Below are positions 25,277 to 33,651 of a stretch of DNA of 64,000 bases, one piece after another (position 1 is the first letter of the stretch; each line of letters begins with the position of its first letter). This DNA is from JANQIO01 sp965229625 (GTDB lineage Bacteria > Pseudomonadota > Gammaproteobacteria > Pseudomonadales > Halieaceae). The stretch covers positions 124,001-188,000 of the forward strand of contig CBDDJJ010000002.1 in the NCBI GenBank assembly GCA_965229625.1. The letters run 5' to 3'. The position numbers were made by a program, and so were the translations under genes. The notes beneath the pieces were generated by a model, which was given only the letters and a program-made list of their open reading frames with translations, did not search any database and was not told where the DNA came from.

Positions 25277-25969
25277 TCAGCCGCCTATAACGTCCAGCGT
25301 CAGCAGCAAGCGGGTATCTCCCGCCGGGACGGCGGGCGAGCGATGCACCAGGCCGGCGTTTTCGTTGCCTTCCCACAGCTCGCCTTTAAGCAGGGCCACT
25401 TCACCTGCTGCCAGTTGCCGGATATCTTCTGCGCTCGCGTAGAGGCCGGATTCCTGATCCGGCAGACCATTACTGCCTCTACCGAGTTTCGAACGATCAA
25501 CGGATTGGTGGGGCAGCCACTCGGTGCCGACGCCATGGTAGGTGGTGACGAATCGGCAGGGCACATGGTCAACGTGAAAGCGCGGACACATGGCCTGGCT
25601 GAGCGCGGTGAGTCGCAAGCCAACCCGCTCCACTCCCAGCAGACAGCACAGCATTTCCACCAGCTGGGCGGCATCTTCGCTCAGCAACGGTGCCGCCTTG
25701 CTGCCAAGCGCCTGCTGGATGGCCTGTTGCGCGCCCTCGGGCGCAACTGACATGGAGAGCTCAATTCCGTGGGGCGCGGCGAGCATCTCCACCACTTCAT
25801 GCACCAACGGCTCCGGCAGTTCACGCTGCCAGATCACAATATTGGTGTCTTCCTGGTATACATCGGCCAACACCGTGGGGTCCTGACTCTGGCTAGCCCT
25901 GCGCTGTGTGTCCCGCCCCCCGTGACCGAAGTCCAGGGCTGTCACCTGGCCTGCATTGGCCTGCCTCAT
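25277..25969 (-). CDS. DUF1826 protein, copy 2 (CobW operon)
   Basis: 230-aa DUF1826 member with PRFHVDHVPCRFVTTYHG, GTEWLPHQSVDRSKLG and GLVHRSPAVPAGDTRLL. It overlaps the CobW stop by four bases (ATGA), so the pair is translationally coupled. It is longer at the N terminus than copy 1 and the two share the conserved blocks but little else, which suggests old divergence rather than a recent duplication. A role in zinc-limited growth is inferred from gene order. Confidence 0.82.
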   Translation of the reverse strand: MRQANAGQVTALDFGHGGRDTQRRASQSQDPTVLADVYQEDTNIVIWQRELPEPLVHEVVEMLAAPHGIELSMSVAPEGAQQAIQQALGSKAAPLLSEDAAQLVEMLCCLLGVERVGLRLTALSQAMCPRFHVDHVPCRFVTTYHGVGTEWLPHQSVDRSKLGRGSNGLPDQESGLYASAEDIRQLAAGEVALLKGELWEGNENAGLVHRSPAVPAGDTRLLLTLDVIGG

Positions 25970-27180
25970 TGACCCATTTCCCAGGCCGGGAACGGGTCTT
26001 CCAGGGTGCTCCAGAACTCCTTGCCACGAAGCAGCTCTTCCTCGCTGAGCAGGCAGTCGTCCAGCGCTTGCGTAATGGCGGCCTGATCCAGGCCCTGGCC
26101 GATAAACACCAACTCCTGGCGCATATCACCGAAAGGCTCTACCCACAGCTTCTTGATTGAAGCCAGGTATTCCGGGTCCTCGGGCCAGTTCTGCTTTGGT
26201 ACCGCTGCCCAGAACATGCCCGCGAAACCGTAGCGGGCTATGCCGCCGGCCTGGCTCCACTGCCCGGCAAACTCCGGACGGGTGGCCAGCCAGAAGTAGC
26301 CCTTGGAACGCAGCAACTTGCCGTGGTGTGCAGGGCTGTGGAGGAAGTCATAGAACTTACGCGGATGGAACGGCCGGCGTGCGCTGTAGCTGAAGCTGCC
26401 GATACCGTACTCCTCGGTCTCGGGTACGTGCTCGCCGCGCATCTCCTGAAGCCAGCCAGGCGCCTGCTGTGCTCGCTCGAAATCGAACAGACCCGTGTCG
26501 AGCACATCGTCCAGGTCTACCTGTCCTTCGGCGATGGGGATGATCCTGGCATAGGTGTTGAGGGTTTTCAGGATCGCCTTCAAGCGGTCGACATCCTTGT
26601 CGTCCACCAGGTCAGTCTTGCTGATCAGGATGACATCAGCGAACTCCACCTGGTCGACCAGCAGGTCGGCAACGCTGCGCTCGTCCTCCTCGCCCAGTGA
26701 TTCACCGGTCTCCTGCAGGTACTTCGCTTCCTCGTAGTCTTTCAGGAAGTTGACCGCGTCGACCACGGTCACCATGGTGTCCAGGTTGGCTACATCAGAC
26801 AGCGACACACCGTCTTCATCAGCGAAGGTGAACGTCTCCGCCACGGGAAGCGGCTCGGAAATGCCGGTGGACTCGATCAACAGGTAGTCAAACCGCCCGT
26901 CCTGCGCCAGTTTGGTAACCTCCTCCAGCAGGTCTTCCCGCAGGGTGCAGCAAATGCAACCGTTGCTCATTTCAACGAGCTTCTCTTCGCTGCGGTTCAG
27001 GGACACTTCGTTCTTCACGATCGCCGAGTCGATATTGATTTCACTCATATCGTTAACGATGACGGCGACTTTCTTGCCCTGCCTGTTGTTGAGCACGTGG
27101 CTCAGTACAGTGGTTTTTCCTGCTCCAAGAAAGCCAGACAGAACGGTGACGGGGAGCCTTGCTCCGGCATTGATTTGCAT
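25966..27180 (-). CDS. CobW/COG0523 GTPase, ZigA-like metallochaperone
   Basis: 404-aa G3E-family GTPase. Walker A GFLGAGKT is at residues 16-23, the metal-binding CxCC motif is Cys75-Ile-Cys77-Cys78 in MSNGCICCTLREDL, and the base-specifying motif is SKTD. The C-terminal CobW_C domain is complete with FSYSARRPFHPRKFY. Zinc-responsive members such as ZigA deliver zinc to client enzymes during starvation. Start is ATG 27180, after the palindrome at 27214-27230; upstream codons in frame would cover that site. Coupled to DUF1826 copy 2. Confidence 0.88.
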   Translation of the reverse strand: MQINAGARLPVTVLSGFLGAGKTTVLSHVLNNRQGKKVAVIVNDMSEINIDSAIVKNEVSLNRSEEKLVEMSNGCICCTLREDLLEEVTKLAQDGRFDYLLIESTGISEPLPVAETFTFADEDGVSLSDVANLDTMVTVVDAVNFLKDYEEAKYLQETGESLGEEDERSVADLLVDQVEFADVILISKTDLVDDKDVDRLKAILKTLNTYARIIPIAEGQVDLDDVLDTGLFDFERAQQAPGWLQEMRGEHVPETEEYGIGSFSYSARRPFHPRKFYDFLHSPAHHGKLLRSKGYFWLATRPEFAGQWSQAGGIARYGFAGMFWAAVPKQNWPEDPEYLASIKKLWVEPFGDMRQELVFIGQGLDQAAITQALDDCLLSEEELLRGKEFWSTLEDPFPAWEMGQ

Positions 27181-27213
27181 TGGCGTGAGCACCTGAGAAT
27201 TATCTTCGATGGA

Positions 27214-27230
27214 ATGATACGTTGTATCAT
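27214..27230. promoter_or_regulatory. Palindromic operator upstream of the CobW gene
   Basis: ATGATAC-GTT-GTATCAT is a perfect 7-bp inverted repeat with a 3-nt centre, 34 nt before the CobW ATG. It keeps the AT-rich palindromic look of a Fur/Zur-family site but matches the Zur core only partly, so zinc control is plausible, not shown. Confidence 0.5.
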
Positions 27231-27436
27231 ATCTGCCAGATTGGAAGAAAGAGGGCATCGCCCCTTTCCCCAGTTTTCGCTCAGTCAGTGCGCCAGACGG
27301 CGTCGCATGGTGTGCGCTGAACGCCCGCCTTGCGAGGGATGTGACTGGCCAGAAATCGGATCCCGCCGGACAGTCACGATAGCCGGGACCCACCGCGCCG
27401 CTCCGGGATCAGTGCCGCTCGGAATTTCCTGCTGGT

Positions 27437-28435
27437 TTAACGGCAGATTTCGGTCGCACGCTCACAGGCGCGTGCGGTCAACTCGGGAAGAAAGGAGTAC
27501 GACTGGTTCTCTGGTCGATTGTCCAACCACCCCACATAGGCGAGCAGGCGAGCCAACAGGAACTTCGGCATCAATTCCCGCATCTCGTTGGTAAAAGGCC
27601 GTACTTCAACATAGCCCTCTATCAGCCCCTCATAGGTATTGAGATAGTCATCATCGTCGAACCACGCGTCGAACACCGCGGTCGCGATGTCATACAGATA
27701 CCAGCCGAAACCCGCGTCGTCGAAATCGAAAACAATGACTCGATTCTTATCGATCATAATGTTCGAGGCGTGAAGGTCCGCATGGATAACACCGTAGCGA
27801 TCGGGGTCTTTATCGAGAGCGCACAGGAAGCGGTGTAAATAGCCGCGAGCATTGTCCAGCACCTGCTTCTGCGGTGCTGAGGCGGGAGAGGCCTCCCAGA
27901 AGCGCCCCCAAAATGGGTTAGGGCCCATCAGACCTTCCGCATCAAGTGCATGGCGGACGAAGTGTGGTGGCGGTGACCATTCCGAGGAGTGCTTGTGCAT
28001 GGTTGCCATCATGTGACCGAGCTGCCGGAAATAGCCGCGCCTTGCCGCCGCATCTGGTGAAGTCTCAACAAAGTCGGCGAGCACCGTACCGTCGATCCAG
28101 CGAGTCAGGCCAACATACCGGGTTTCCTCTGACCCCGGCATCCTGACCTGGGAATAGTAATCGCCGTTGACCGCTGGCACTGCGATCGGTGTTTCCAGCC
28201 CGGCAGCCCTGACCATGTCGTGCCACATGACCTCCGAGTTCAGCTCATCCAGGGTGTGATATCCCGGGCGATGGAGCCGCAGCGCATAGGTGTCACCCCC
28301 CGCCTCCGCTCTCAGCACTATGTTCTCAGAATGTGAGAAGACCGAGAGCTCTTGTGCGGACAAACCCCAATCGGAGAGGGCGGCGGCCGCAGTCTCACAA
28401 AGCAGTGCGTCGTCGTATCTGGACACCGGGGTCAC
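27437..28435 (-). CDS. Aminoglycoside-phosphotransferase-fold kinase (amino-alcohol or hydroxylysine kinase-like)
   Basis: 332-aa APH/choline-kinase-fold protein. The catalytic loop is HADLHASNIM near residue 216 and the metal loop is VFDFDDAGFGW. FSHSENIVLRAE and YALRLHRPG form the ATP site. Its start overlaps the aminotransferase stop by four bases. In animals and some bacteria, kinases of this type pair with class-III phospho-lyases that act on the phosphorylated product (hydroxylysine or ethanolamine). By that precedent this gene phosphorylates a hydroxy-amine for breakdown; the substrate is not known. Confidence 0.75.
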   Translation of the reverse strand: MTPVSRYDDALLCETAAAALSDWGLSAQELSVFSHSENIVLRAEAGGDTYALRLHRPGYHTLDELNSEVMWHDMVRAAGLETPIAVPAVNGDYYSQVRMPGSEETRYVGLTRWIDGTVLADFVETSPDAAARRGYFRQLGHMMATMHKHSSEWSPPPHFVRHALDAEGLMGPNPFWGRFWEASPASAPQKQVLDNARGYLHRFLCALDKDPDRYGVIHADLHASNIMIDKNRVIVFDFDDAGFGWYLYDIATAVFDAWFDDDDYLNTYEGLIEGYVEVRPFTNEMRELMPKFLLARLLAYVGWLDNRPENQSYSFLPELTARACERATEICR

Positions 28436-29694
28436 CCACCCAGCACAGCATGGAGCGCTTCCATGAACTGGTCAGCGTGTTGATGTTCAAACACCAGTGG
28501 TGGCCGAAGCTTCAGCACGTTGTCATACGCCCCTGCAGCGCCGATGAGAAACCCACGATCCTTGAGCGCGTCGACTATTTGCCGTGCACCCTCAGCGTCG
28601 GGTGCTCCTGTCTGTTGGTTCTCGACCCACTCGATGCCAATGAATAAACCATCGCCGCGGACCTCCCCTATTGACGGGTGTTCGATGCTCCGAAGCTGGT
28701 CGACAAGCCGGGAACCCACTTCAGCCACCTGCGCCTCCAAACCCTCGCGTTCGATCACATCGAGCACGGCACTGCCGGCTGCGGCCTGCAAGGGGCTGGA
28801 AGCGAAGGTATTGAAATACCCTGTCTTGCGGCGAAAGCTCTCTATGATCCCGGCATCGGCGATGGCCGCTGAGAGAGGCATGCCATTCCCCATGGGCTTA
28901 CCCATGGTGGCGATATCTGGAGTAAACCCGATAGTCTCGTAACCCCACCATCGGCCGGTACGGCAAAAACCCGACTGCACCTCGTCGGAAATCACCATTC
29001 CCCCGGCTGCCCGCACAATGTCGGCAGCGCGCGGCACGTAATCTCGCGCAATCCTTGTCCCACCTTCATTGGCGAAGATTGGGCAAAGAATGAAACACGC
29101 GACAGGATTGCCCGCGGCATCCAGCTCGGCGACGGCGCGTTTCACATCTTCCAGGTAATGATCCGTGATTTCCTCATCCGACATACCCTCGCCTGGCGCC
29201 CGATAGGCATCGGGAAAGCGAACGGGGTGGATATCGATATCATCCCGCTCGCCGGCAAAAGTGAGCTTGTCTACAAGGTCCGAATTGCCGTGGTAGGCCT
29301 TGTCCATGCATATGATCGAACGCCTTCCAGTGGCAGCCCGCGCCGCAGCGATGGCGATTTCATTCGCTTCCGTGCCGGTGCAGGCAAAGACGATGCGATT
29401 CAGGGAGGGCGCATGCCTGGCAATCATGCGCTCTGCGTACGCAACCACTCCCTCGTGGAGATAGCGGCTATGAACATTGAGCGTCTGCGCCTGGCGGTGC
29501 ATCGCCTCAACGACATGCCGGTTGGCATGTCCGACACAGGGGACATTGTTGTACATGTCCACATAGCGCCGGCCGGTATCGTCAAACAGATAGACGCCCT
29601 CGCCTCGCACGATATGCAGGGGTGATTTGTAAAACAAAGGCGCCCCTTCGCCAAAGGCGCGGTCACGGCGTTCGCGAAGCGAGTAGTGGGACAT
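28432..29694 (-). CDS. Class-III PLP enzyme, aminotransferase or phospho-lyase
   Basis: 420-aa fold-type I PLP enzyme. Markers are YVDMYNNVPCVGHANRHVV near residue 46, CTGTEANEIAIAAAR, ISDEVQSGFCRTG, and the PLP lysine in TMGKPMGNGMPL. The NNVPCVGH stretch resembles the AGXT2-like phospho-lyases (ethanolamine-phosphate and phosphohydroxylysine). The neighbouring kinase makes that reading more likely than a plain transaminase. AAGAGAA precedes the ATG. It may be cotranscribed with the PTPS-family gene 43 nt upstream. Confidence 0.78.
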   Translation of the reverse strand: MSHYSLRERRDRAFGEGAPLFYKSPLHIVRGEGVYLFDDTGRRYVDMYNNVPCVGHANRHVVEAMHRQAQTLNVHSRYLHEGVVAYAERMIARHAPSLNRIVFACTGTEANEIAIAAARAATGRRSIICMDKAYHGNSDLVDKLTFAGERDDIDIHPVRFPDAYRAPGEGMSDEEITDHYLEDVKRAVAELDAAGNPVACFILCPIFANEGGTRIARDYVPRAADIVRAAGGMVISDEVQSGFCRTGRWWGYETIGFTPDIATMGKPMGNGMPLSAAIADAGIIESFRRKTGYFNTFASSPLQAAAGSAVLDVIEREGLEAQVAEVGSRLVDQLRSIEHPSIGEVRGDGLFIGIEWVENQQTGAPDAEGARQIVDALKDRGFLIGAAGAYDNVLKLRPPLVFEHQHADQFMEALHAVLGG

Positions 29695-29737
29695 CGGTTC
29701 TCTTTACAAAGGCAGTTCTCAGTGGTGTGTCGGACTG

Positions 29738-30589
29738 TCAGCAGCCGGTGCCAAAGGCACCCTTCCCTACCCCCTCGAAAGCCTTCACAAGGACATCGCC
29801 GGAGGTGCCGCTGGCAACGCGCTCGGCCAGGTGAATGGCAATGTTCTCCACCGTGCTCACATGGGGCACTACGAACGCCTGGGCACGGGGCAGGCTGATG
29901 ACAAAATCGCCCTGGGCGGCAGTGTACGCCAGCTTGAGGTGGGCAATGCCATTGTGCTCAAACTCTTCGACGATATGACTGTCCGTCGCGATGTAGATGT
30001 CGGCGAGTCGCTCCGCCCACTGAGCCTCCAGTTCAGCGTCGCGCTCTCCATTAACGAGGATTTCGATTCGGGATCGGTGGCCGTGAGCTATGCGCTGGCA
30101 CTGGCCCTGGTGCTTCTGGAGACCATGTGTGTAGTGAAAGTAGGCGCCCTCGATGGCTTCCGGGCGCAGCTTGATCAGCACGTCCTCCACGTTCTCCGGG
30201 AGTATGCTCTTCAACTGGGTCTGCAAATCCTCGGCAAGCTGCACAGGGTCCACCGCTTCCGCCGCCAGCAGCAGCACCGCATCTCGCGGCGACTCATGGT
30301 GAATCTCCGCGCCCGAGCTCAACCGGAAAGTCACCGACAGCTGTTCACCAGCGATGCTGGTGCTGCATGCCGAGGAGGCAGCGGGCACCAGCAGGCGGTG
30401 GTCAGCCTGCGCGTCGATAAACTGCTTGATCTGCTTTTTGACATGGCCAAAGTCGAACACCATGCCCTGCTCATCCAGCTCGCCGGTCAGCTCGATATCA
30501 ACGATCCAGGATTCGCCAACCACGCCCCGTTCCCGATCCAGGAACGAAAAATCCATTACCGTCAGATTGTCTACAAATAACCTGGCCAA
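29738..30589 (-). CDS. Two-domain 6-pyruvoyl-tetrahydropterin synthase/QueD family protein
   Basis: 283-aa protein, about twice the size of a single PTPS/QueD subunit. The N-terminal half has GMVFDFGHVKKQIKQFID and DHRLL, the C-terminal half holds the zinc and catalytic region, HYTHGLQKHQGQCQRIAHGH, with the His triad and the catalytic Cys of the superfamily. These enzymes convert dihydroneopterin triphosphate to pterin or 6-carboxy-tetrahydropterin. Homologues of this long form are common in gammaproteobacteria. It lies in the zinc-related cluster but I see no Zur box in the 90 nt upstream. Confidence 0.78.
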   Translation of the reverse strand: MARLFVDNLTVMDFSFLDRERGVVGESWIVDIELTGELDEQGMVFDFGHVKKQIKQFIDAQADHRLLVPAASSACSTSIAGEQLSVTFRLSSGAEIHHESPRDAVLLLAAEAVDPVQLAEDLQTQLKSILPENVEDVLIKLRPEAIEGAYFHYTHGLQKHQGQCQRIAHGHRSRIEILVNGERDAELEAQWAERLADIYIATDSHIVEEFEHNGIAHLKLAYTAAQGDFVISLPRAQAFVVPHVSTVENIAIHLAERVASGTSGDVLVKAFEGVGKGAFGTGC

Positions 30590-30679
30590 AGGCGCCTCTA
30601 ATCTTTCTGCAGCGGAAGCAAAACCGCTGAATGAATCGGGCGCCTATGGTACCAAGCCAACGGGCTTATAGAAGCGCCT

Positions 30680-32785
30680 TTAGAAGCTTCCGCTGATCGT
30701 CAGGCGCGCATTGAGCTCCTCGCCGACAGTCGCCTGGTGCGTACTGTGGGAGGTTGGGTAGTACCTTTCGTCAAACAGGTTTTCGACGTTGAGCTGCATC
30801 CGCAGGTTGCGGGAGAACTCGTAATAGACCGCCGCATCAACACGCGTATAGCTGGGCAGCACTGCCGTGCCCCCGTCGGTGATCAGCGACTCATCCTGGT
30901 AGGTGGCGCCCAGGCCAAAACCCCACTGGGTGTTGAGCTGGTACACGCCCCAGATTGACGCCATGTTCTCAGGCAGCTCGCGGGGCTCATCACCGTCACC
31001 GGTTTCCCCGTCGAAGTAGCTGTAACCGCCACGGAGGTAAAGATTGTCGCCCAGCTGGCCTTCAAGCTGCAGTTCAAAGCCATCGACCTCGAGACCCCGC
31101 ACTTCGAAGTCCTCGCCCGTGTCGTTGTCGATATCGGCGCGGGTCTGCTCGTTCTCGAAGTAGGCCATGGTCAGGCTCAGGCCCGAGTCGAAGTCCCATT
31201 TCATGCCAATCTCCCGGCTCTCGAACTCATCCGGGTCGAGGTCATCCGCATCGCCGTTGATATTGGCGTACTGCTCGCCACTGCGTGGCAGGAAGGTTTC
31301 GCTGTAGCTCGCGTAGATGGATATGTTCTCCCGCGGCTTGTAGATCAGGCCACCGCGCGGCGTGATTTCATCATCGTTGCGGCTGCGGGTTTCAGCCGCC
31401 GGCACGTTGAAGACTTCGATATCGAAATTGTCGTAGCGCGCGCCAATGACCAGGGAGAACTGCTCGGTGAGCGCGATTTCGTCCTGGATAAAGAAAGAGT
31501 AGACCTCGAGATCCACCCGGGTGTCATCATTCAGGTCCGCGGTAAAGTCGTTGGTCACTACCTGGCCGGCTGCGTTGACGCCCACCCCATTGCGCAGGTT
31601 GAGCGGCCGCGAGATGGAGAAGATTTCGTTATCATCCTGGGTGCTGTCCCAGAAGGCGTTGTAGCGATCCTGGTCCGAGGAGGTGTCGATGTACTCCGCC
31701 CCGAACAGCAAGGTATGCCCGATGCTGCCGGTATCAAACTGGCCCACCAGGTTGCCGGTAAAAATGAGGTTTTGCCGATCCGTGGTGTCCAGGTAGCCGT
31801 CCAGTGTCACCTCGTCCGGGCTGTTCTCCTCGTCGTAGCCGGACGCATAGAAATTCTCGTAGACCTTGTCGTAGTCGCCGTAGAACGCGGTGACGTTGCC
31901 TTTAACGGCATCTGAGAACTCGTGCTGAAGGCTGGCACGGAACAGGTGCGCCTCGAGCGTTGCCTCGTTGATCTCGCGATCCCCGAAGACAATGTCGTCG
32001 AACCGGTCGACCGGCTCACCGTCTGAACCGGTAACAATGCCGCGATCGATAAACTGGCTGTGGTCGATGTATTCGTAGGAGACATCGAGCACCGTGGATT
32101 CGCTCAGCACGAACTTCGCCGTGGGATTCACGCCCCAGCGCTCGCCATCGGCAAAATCTCGCTCACTATCCAGTCCCTCATAGTAGGCATTGAAACGAAA
32201 TGCCGTGTCGTCACTCGCAGAATAGTTGCTGTCGAACTGCAGGTTGTACTCACCAAAGGAATCCATCGACGCGCGGAAGGTGTTGAAGTTGCTGCCCACC
32301 ATGCCCTTCTTGGTCACGCGGTTGAGAATGCCGCCGGCACCCCCGCGACCAAACAGCAGGGCGTTGGGGCCGCGCAGGATTTCGATCTGTTCGAGGTTGT
32401 ACAGGGGTCGAAAGTACTGGACGTCGTCCCGGGTACCATCGATGTAAAAGTCGGCCGTGGAGCGAATGCCCCGGAAAACAATGGCGTCGCGATGCGCCTC
32501 ACCCTGGGAATTGTTGACGCCCGGGGTGTAGTTGATCAGGTCACCGACTGTAACGAAGGCCTGGCGCTGCATCTGCTCCAGGGTGACGATGGAGAGGCTC
32601 TGCGGCACATCGAGAATCGGGGTGGGCGTTCTCAGGGCATTGACCCTTTCTGACTGAAGGTATTGCCCTCTTACTACGACCTCTTCCTGGGGTCCGTCCG
32701 TATCGGACGAGACGGACTGGGCGCTGGCAGCGGTGGGCAGTACGGCAGCGCCCAGGGCAGCCAGGGAAAGGGAAAGACGCTTCAT
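30680..32785 (-). CDS. TonB-dependent siderophore receptor (catecholate type)
   Basis: 701-aa outer-membrane receptor. A 22-residue signal ends TAASAQS; the TonB box is EEVVVRGQY. The plug has DLINYTPGVNNSQGEAHRD, IVFRGIRSTADFYIDGTRDD and IEILRGPNALLFGRGGAGG, the pattern of Fiu/FhuE/FpvA-type receptors. The barrel ends in Phe (LTISGSF), the BAM signal. A Fur-like inverted repeat is 51 nt upstream. Ferric siderophore uptake is well supported; the exact siderophore is not. Confidence 0.92.
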   Translation of the reverse strand: MKRLSLSLAALGAAVLPTAASAQSVSSDTDGPQEEVVVRGQYLQSERVNALRTPTPILDVPQSLSIVTLEQMQRQAFVTVGDLINYTPGVNNSQGEAHRDAIVFRGIRSTADFYIDGTRDDVQYFRPLYNLEQIEILRGPNALLFGRGGAGGILNRVTKKGMVGSNFNTFRASMDSFGEYNLQFDSNYSASDDTAFRFNAYYEGLDSERDFADGERWGVNPTAKFVLSESTVLDVSYEYIDHSQFIDRGIVTGSDGEPVDRFDDIVFGDREINEATLEAHLFRASLQHEFSDAVKGNVTAFYGDYDKVYENFYASGYDEENSPDEVTLDGYLDTTDRQNLIFTGNLVGQFDTGSIGHTLLFGAEYIDTSSDQDRYNAFWDSTQDDNEIFSISRPLNLRNGVGVNAAGQVVTNDFTADLNDDTRVDLEVYSFFIQDEIALTEQFSLVIGARYDNFDIEVFNVPAAETRSRNDDEITPRGGLIYKPRENISIYASYSETFLPRSGEQYANINGDADDLDPDEFESREIGMKWDFDSGLSLTMAYFENEQTRADIDNDTGEDFEVRGLEVDGFELQLEGQLGDNLYLRGGYSYFDGETGDGDEPRELPENMASIWGVYQLNTQWGFGLGATYQDESLITDGGTAVLPSYTRVDAAVYYEFSRNLRMQLNVENLFDERYYPTSHSTHQATVGEELNARLTISGSF

Positions 32786-32835
32786 TGCGGGGAATACTCC
32801 GGTATTTCTTGGGGAATTAGAACGTTAGTGCAGGT

Positions 32836-32860
32836 GCAAATGAAAATCAATCTTATTTGC
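32836..32860. promoter_or_regulatory. Fur-like site upstream of siderophore receptor
   Basis: Inverted repeat GCAAAT ... ATTTGC with AAAATCAATCTTA between. The ends are perfect, the inside only partly matches the GATAAT units of a Fur box. Position before a siderophore receptor supports iron control. Confidence 0.55.
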
Positions 32861-32988
32861 AGCAAAATACCAGAAAAGCCACCCTCTCAGACTCAGATCG
32901 GGGGGCGACTACTACGCTAAATCATGGGCTGAGCTGTAGGTTTATCTGCCACGTCGCACCCCGATCAAAATAAGCGGCAGGCGCGCGG

Positions 32989-33450
32989 CTATTCGTCATC
33001 ATCGTCAGTGTCTTTTTCTTTCCGCTGTTGGCGGGCCTCCCGCTCCAGTTCCTTATCCTTCTTGCGGGCCTCGCGCTCCAATTCCTTGTCTCGCTTGCGG
33101 GTGTCACGGTCCATTTCCTTTTCCCTTTTGCGAGCCTCTCGGTCCAATTCCTTCTGTTTCTTGCGGGCGTCGCGCTCCTCTTCTTCACGTTCCTGCCTGG
33201 CTTCGCGCTCCTCTTCTTCACGTTCCTGCCTGGCTTCGCGCTCCTCTTCCTCGCGCTCCAGCCTGGCTTCGCGCTCCTCCTCTTCTCGCTCCTGCCTGGC
33301 TTCGCGCTCATCCCTCTCCCGATCCCGGTTTTCTGCTCGCTCCTGGGCTGCCCGGGATTTTTCTGTTCCCTTTCCACCCTTGTCATCCAACGCGGACGCA
33401 GAAATGGGAAGTAGTGCGAGAACGGTGCAAAGTAGTAGAAGGTGCTTCAT
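32989..33450 (-). CDS. Exported 11-residue-repeat charged helical protein
   Basis: 153-aa protein. MKHLLLLCTVLALLPISASA is a clear signal peptide; GGAGA 7 nt upstream fixes ATG 33450 although the frame is open for 26 more codons. Residues 51-149 are nine tandem 11-residue units: the first four read like ARQEREEEERE, the next four like ARKKDKELERE, and the ninth ends acidic (DTDDDDE). With almost only Glu, Arg, Lys, Ala and Asp it should form a long single helix or hendecad coiled coil in the periplasm. No family or function known; stretches of the encoding DNA repeat every 33 bp. Confidence 0.8.
   Translation of the reverse strand: MKHLLLLCTVLALLPISASALDDKGGKGTEKSRAAQERAENRDRERDEREARQEREEEEREARLEREEEEREARQEREEEEREARQEREEEERDARKKQKELDREARKREKEMDRDTRKRDKELEREARKKDKELEREARQQRKEKDTDDDDE
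33004..33300. repeat. 33-bp tandem repeats encoding the hendecad region
   Basis: Nine 33-bp units, four of them near-identical (33169-33300) and five diverged. The repeated DNA opens long spurious frames on both strands, which should not be annotated. Confidence 0.85.
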
Positions 33451-33651
33451 GGTTTTCTCCATTGCCGCGTGCGTCAGTACACATGGCTGCTGCGCCCCTG
33501 CAAAATGGGCGAGTAGTAGGTGATACAAGCTTGATAAGCGAGCAGGCAGTTGCCAACGTTCAAGCCGCTTTCCAAACTGAAAATACTAGCTGAAGAAAAG
33601 TAATACCAGCCAGCGATCGGTGCCGGCACCCGGAGTTAGCGTGGCCAGGTA

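Noticed and set aside
32922..33386. Second minus-strand frame across the repeats
   Set aside because: Frame-shifted reading of the same repeats; the frame with the signal peptide and clear ribosome site is the real one.
33008..33523. Long plus-strand reading frame opposite the hendecad gene
   Set aside because: It is an arginine/serine-rich shadow of the 33-bp repeats, with no ribosome site and no sensible composition.
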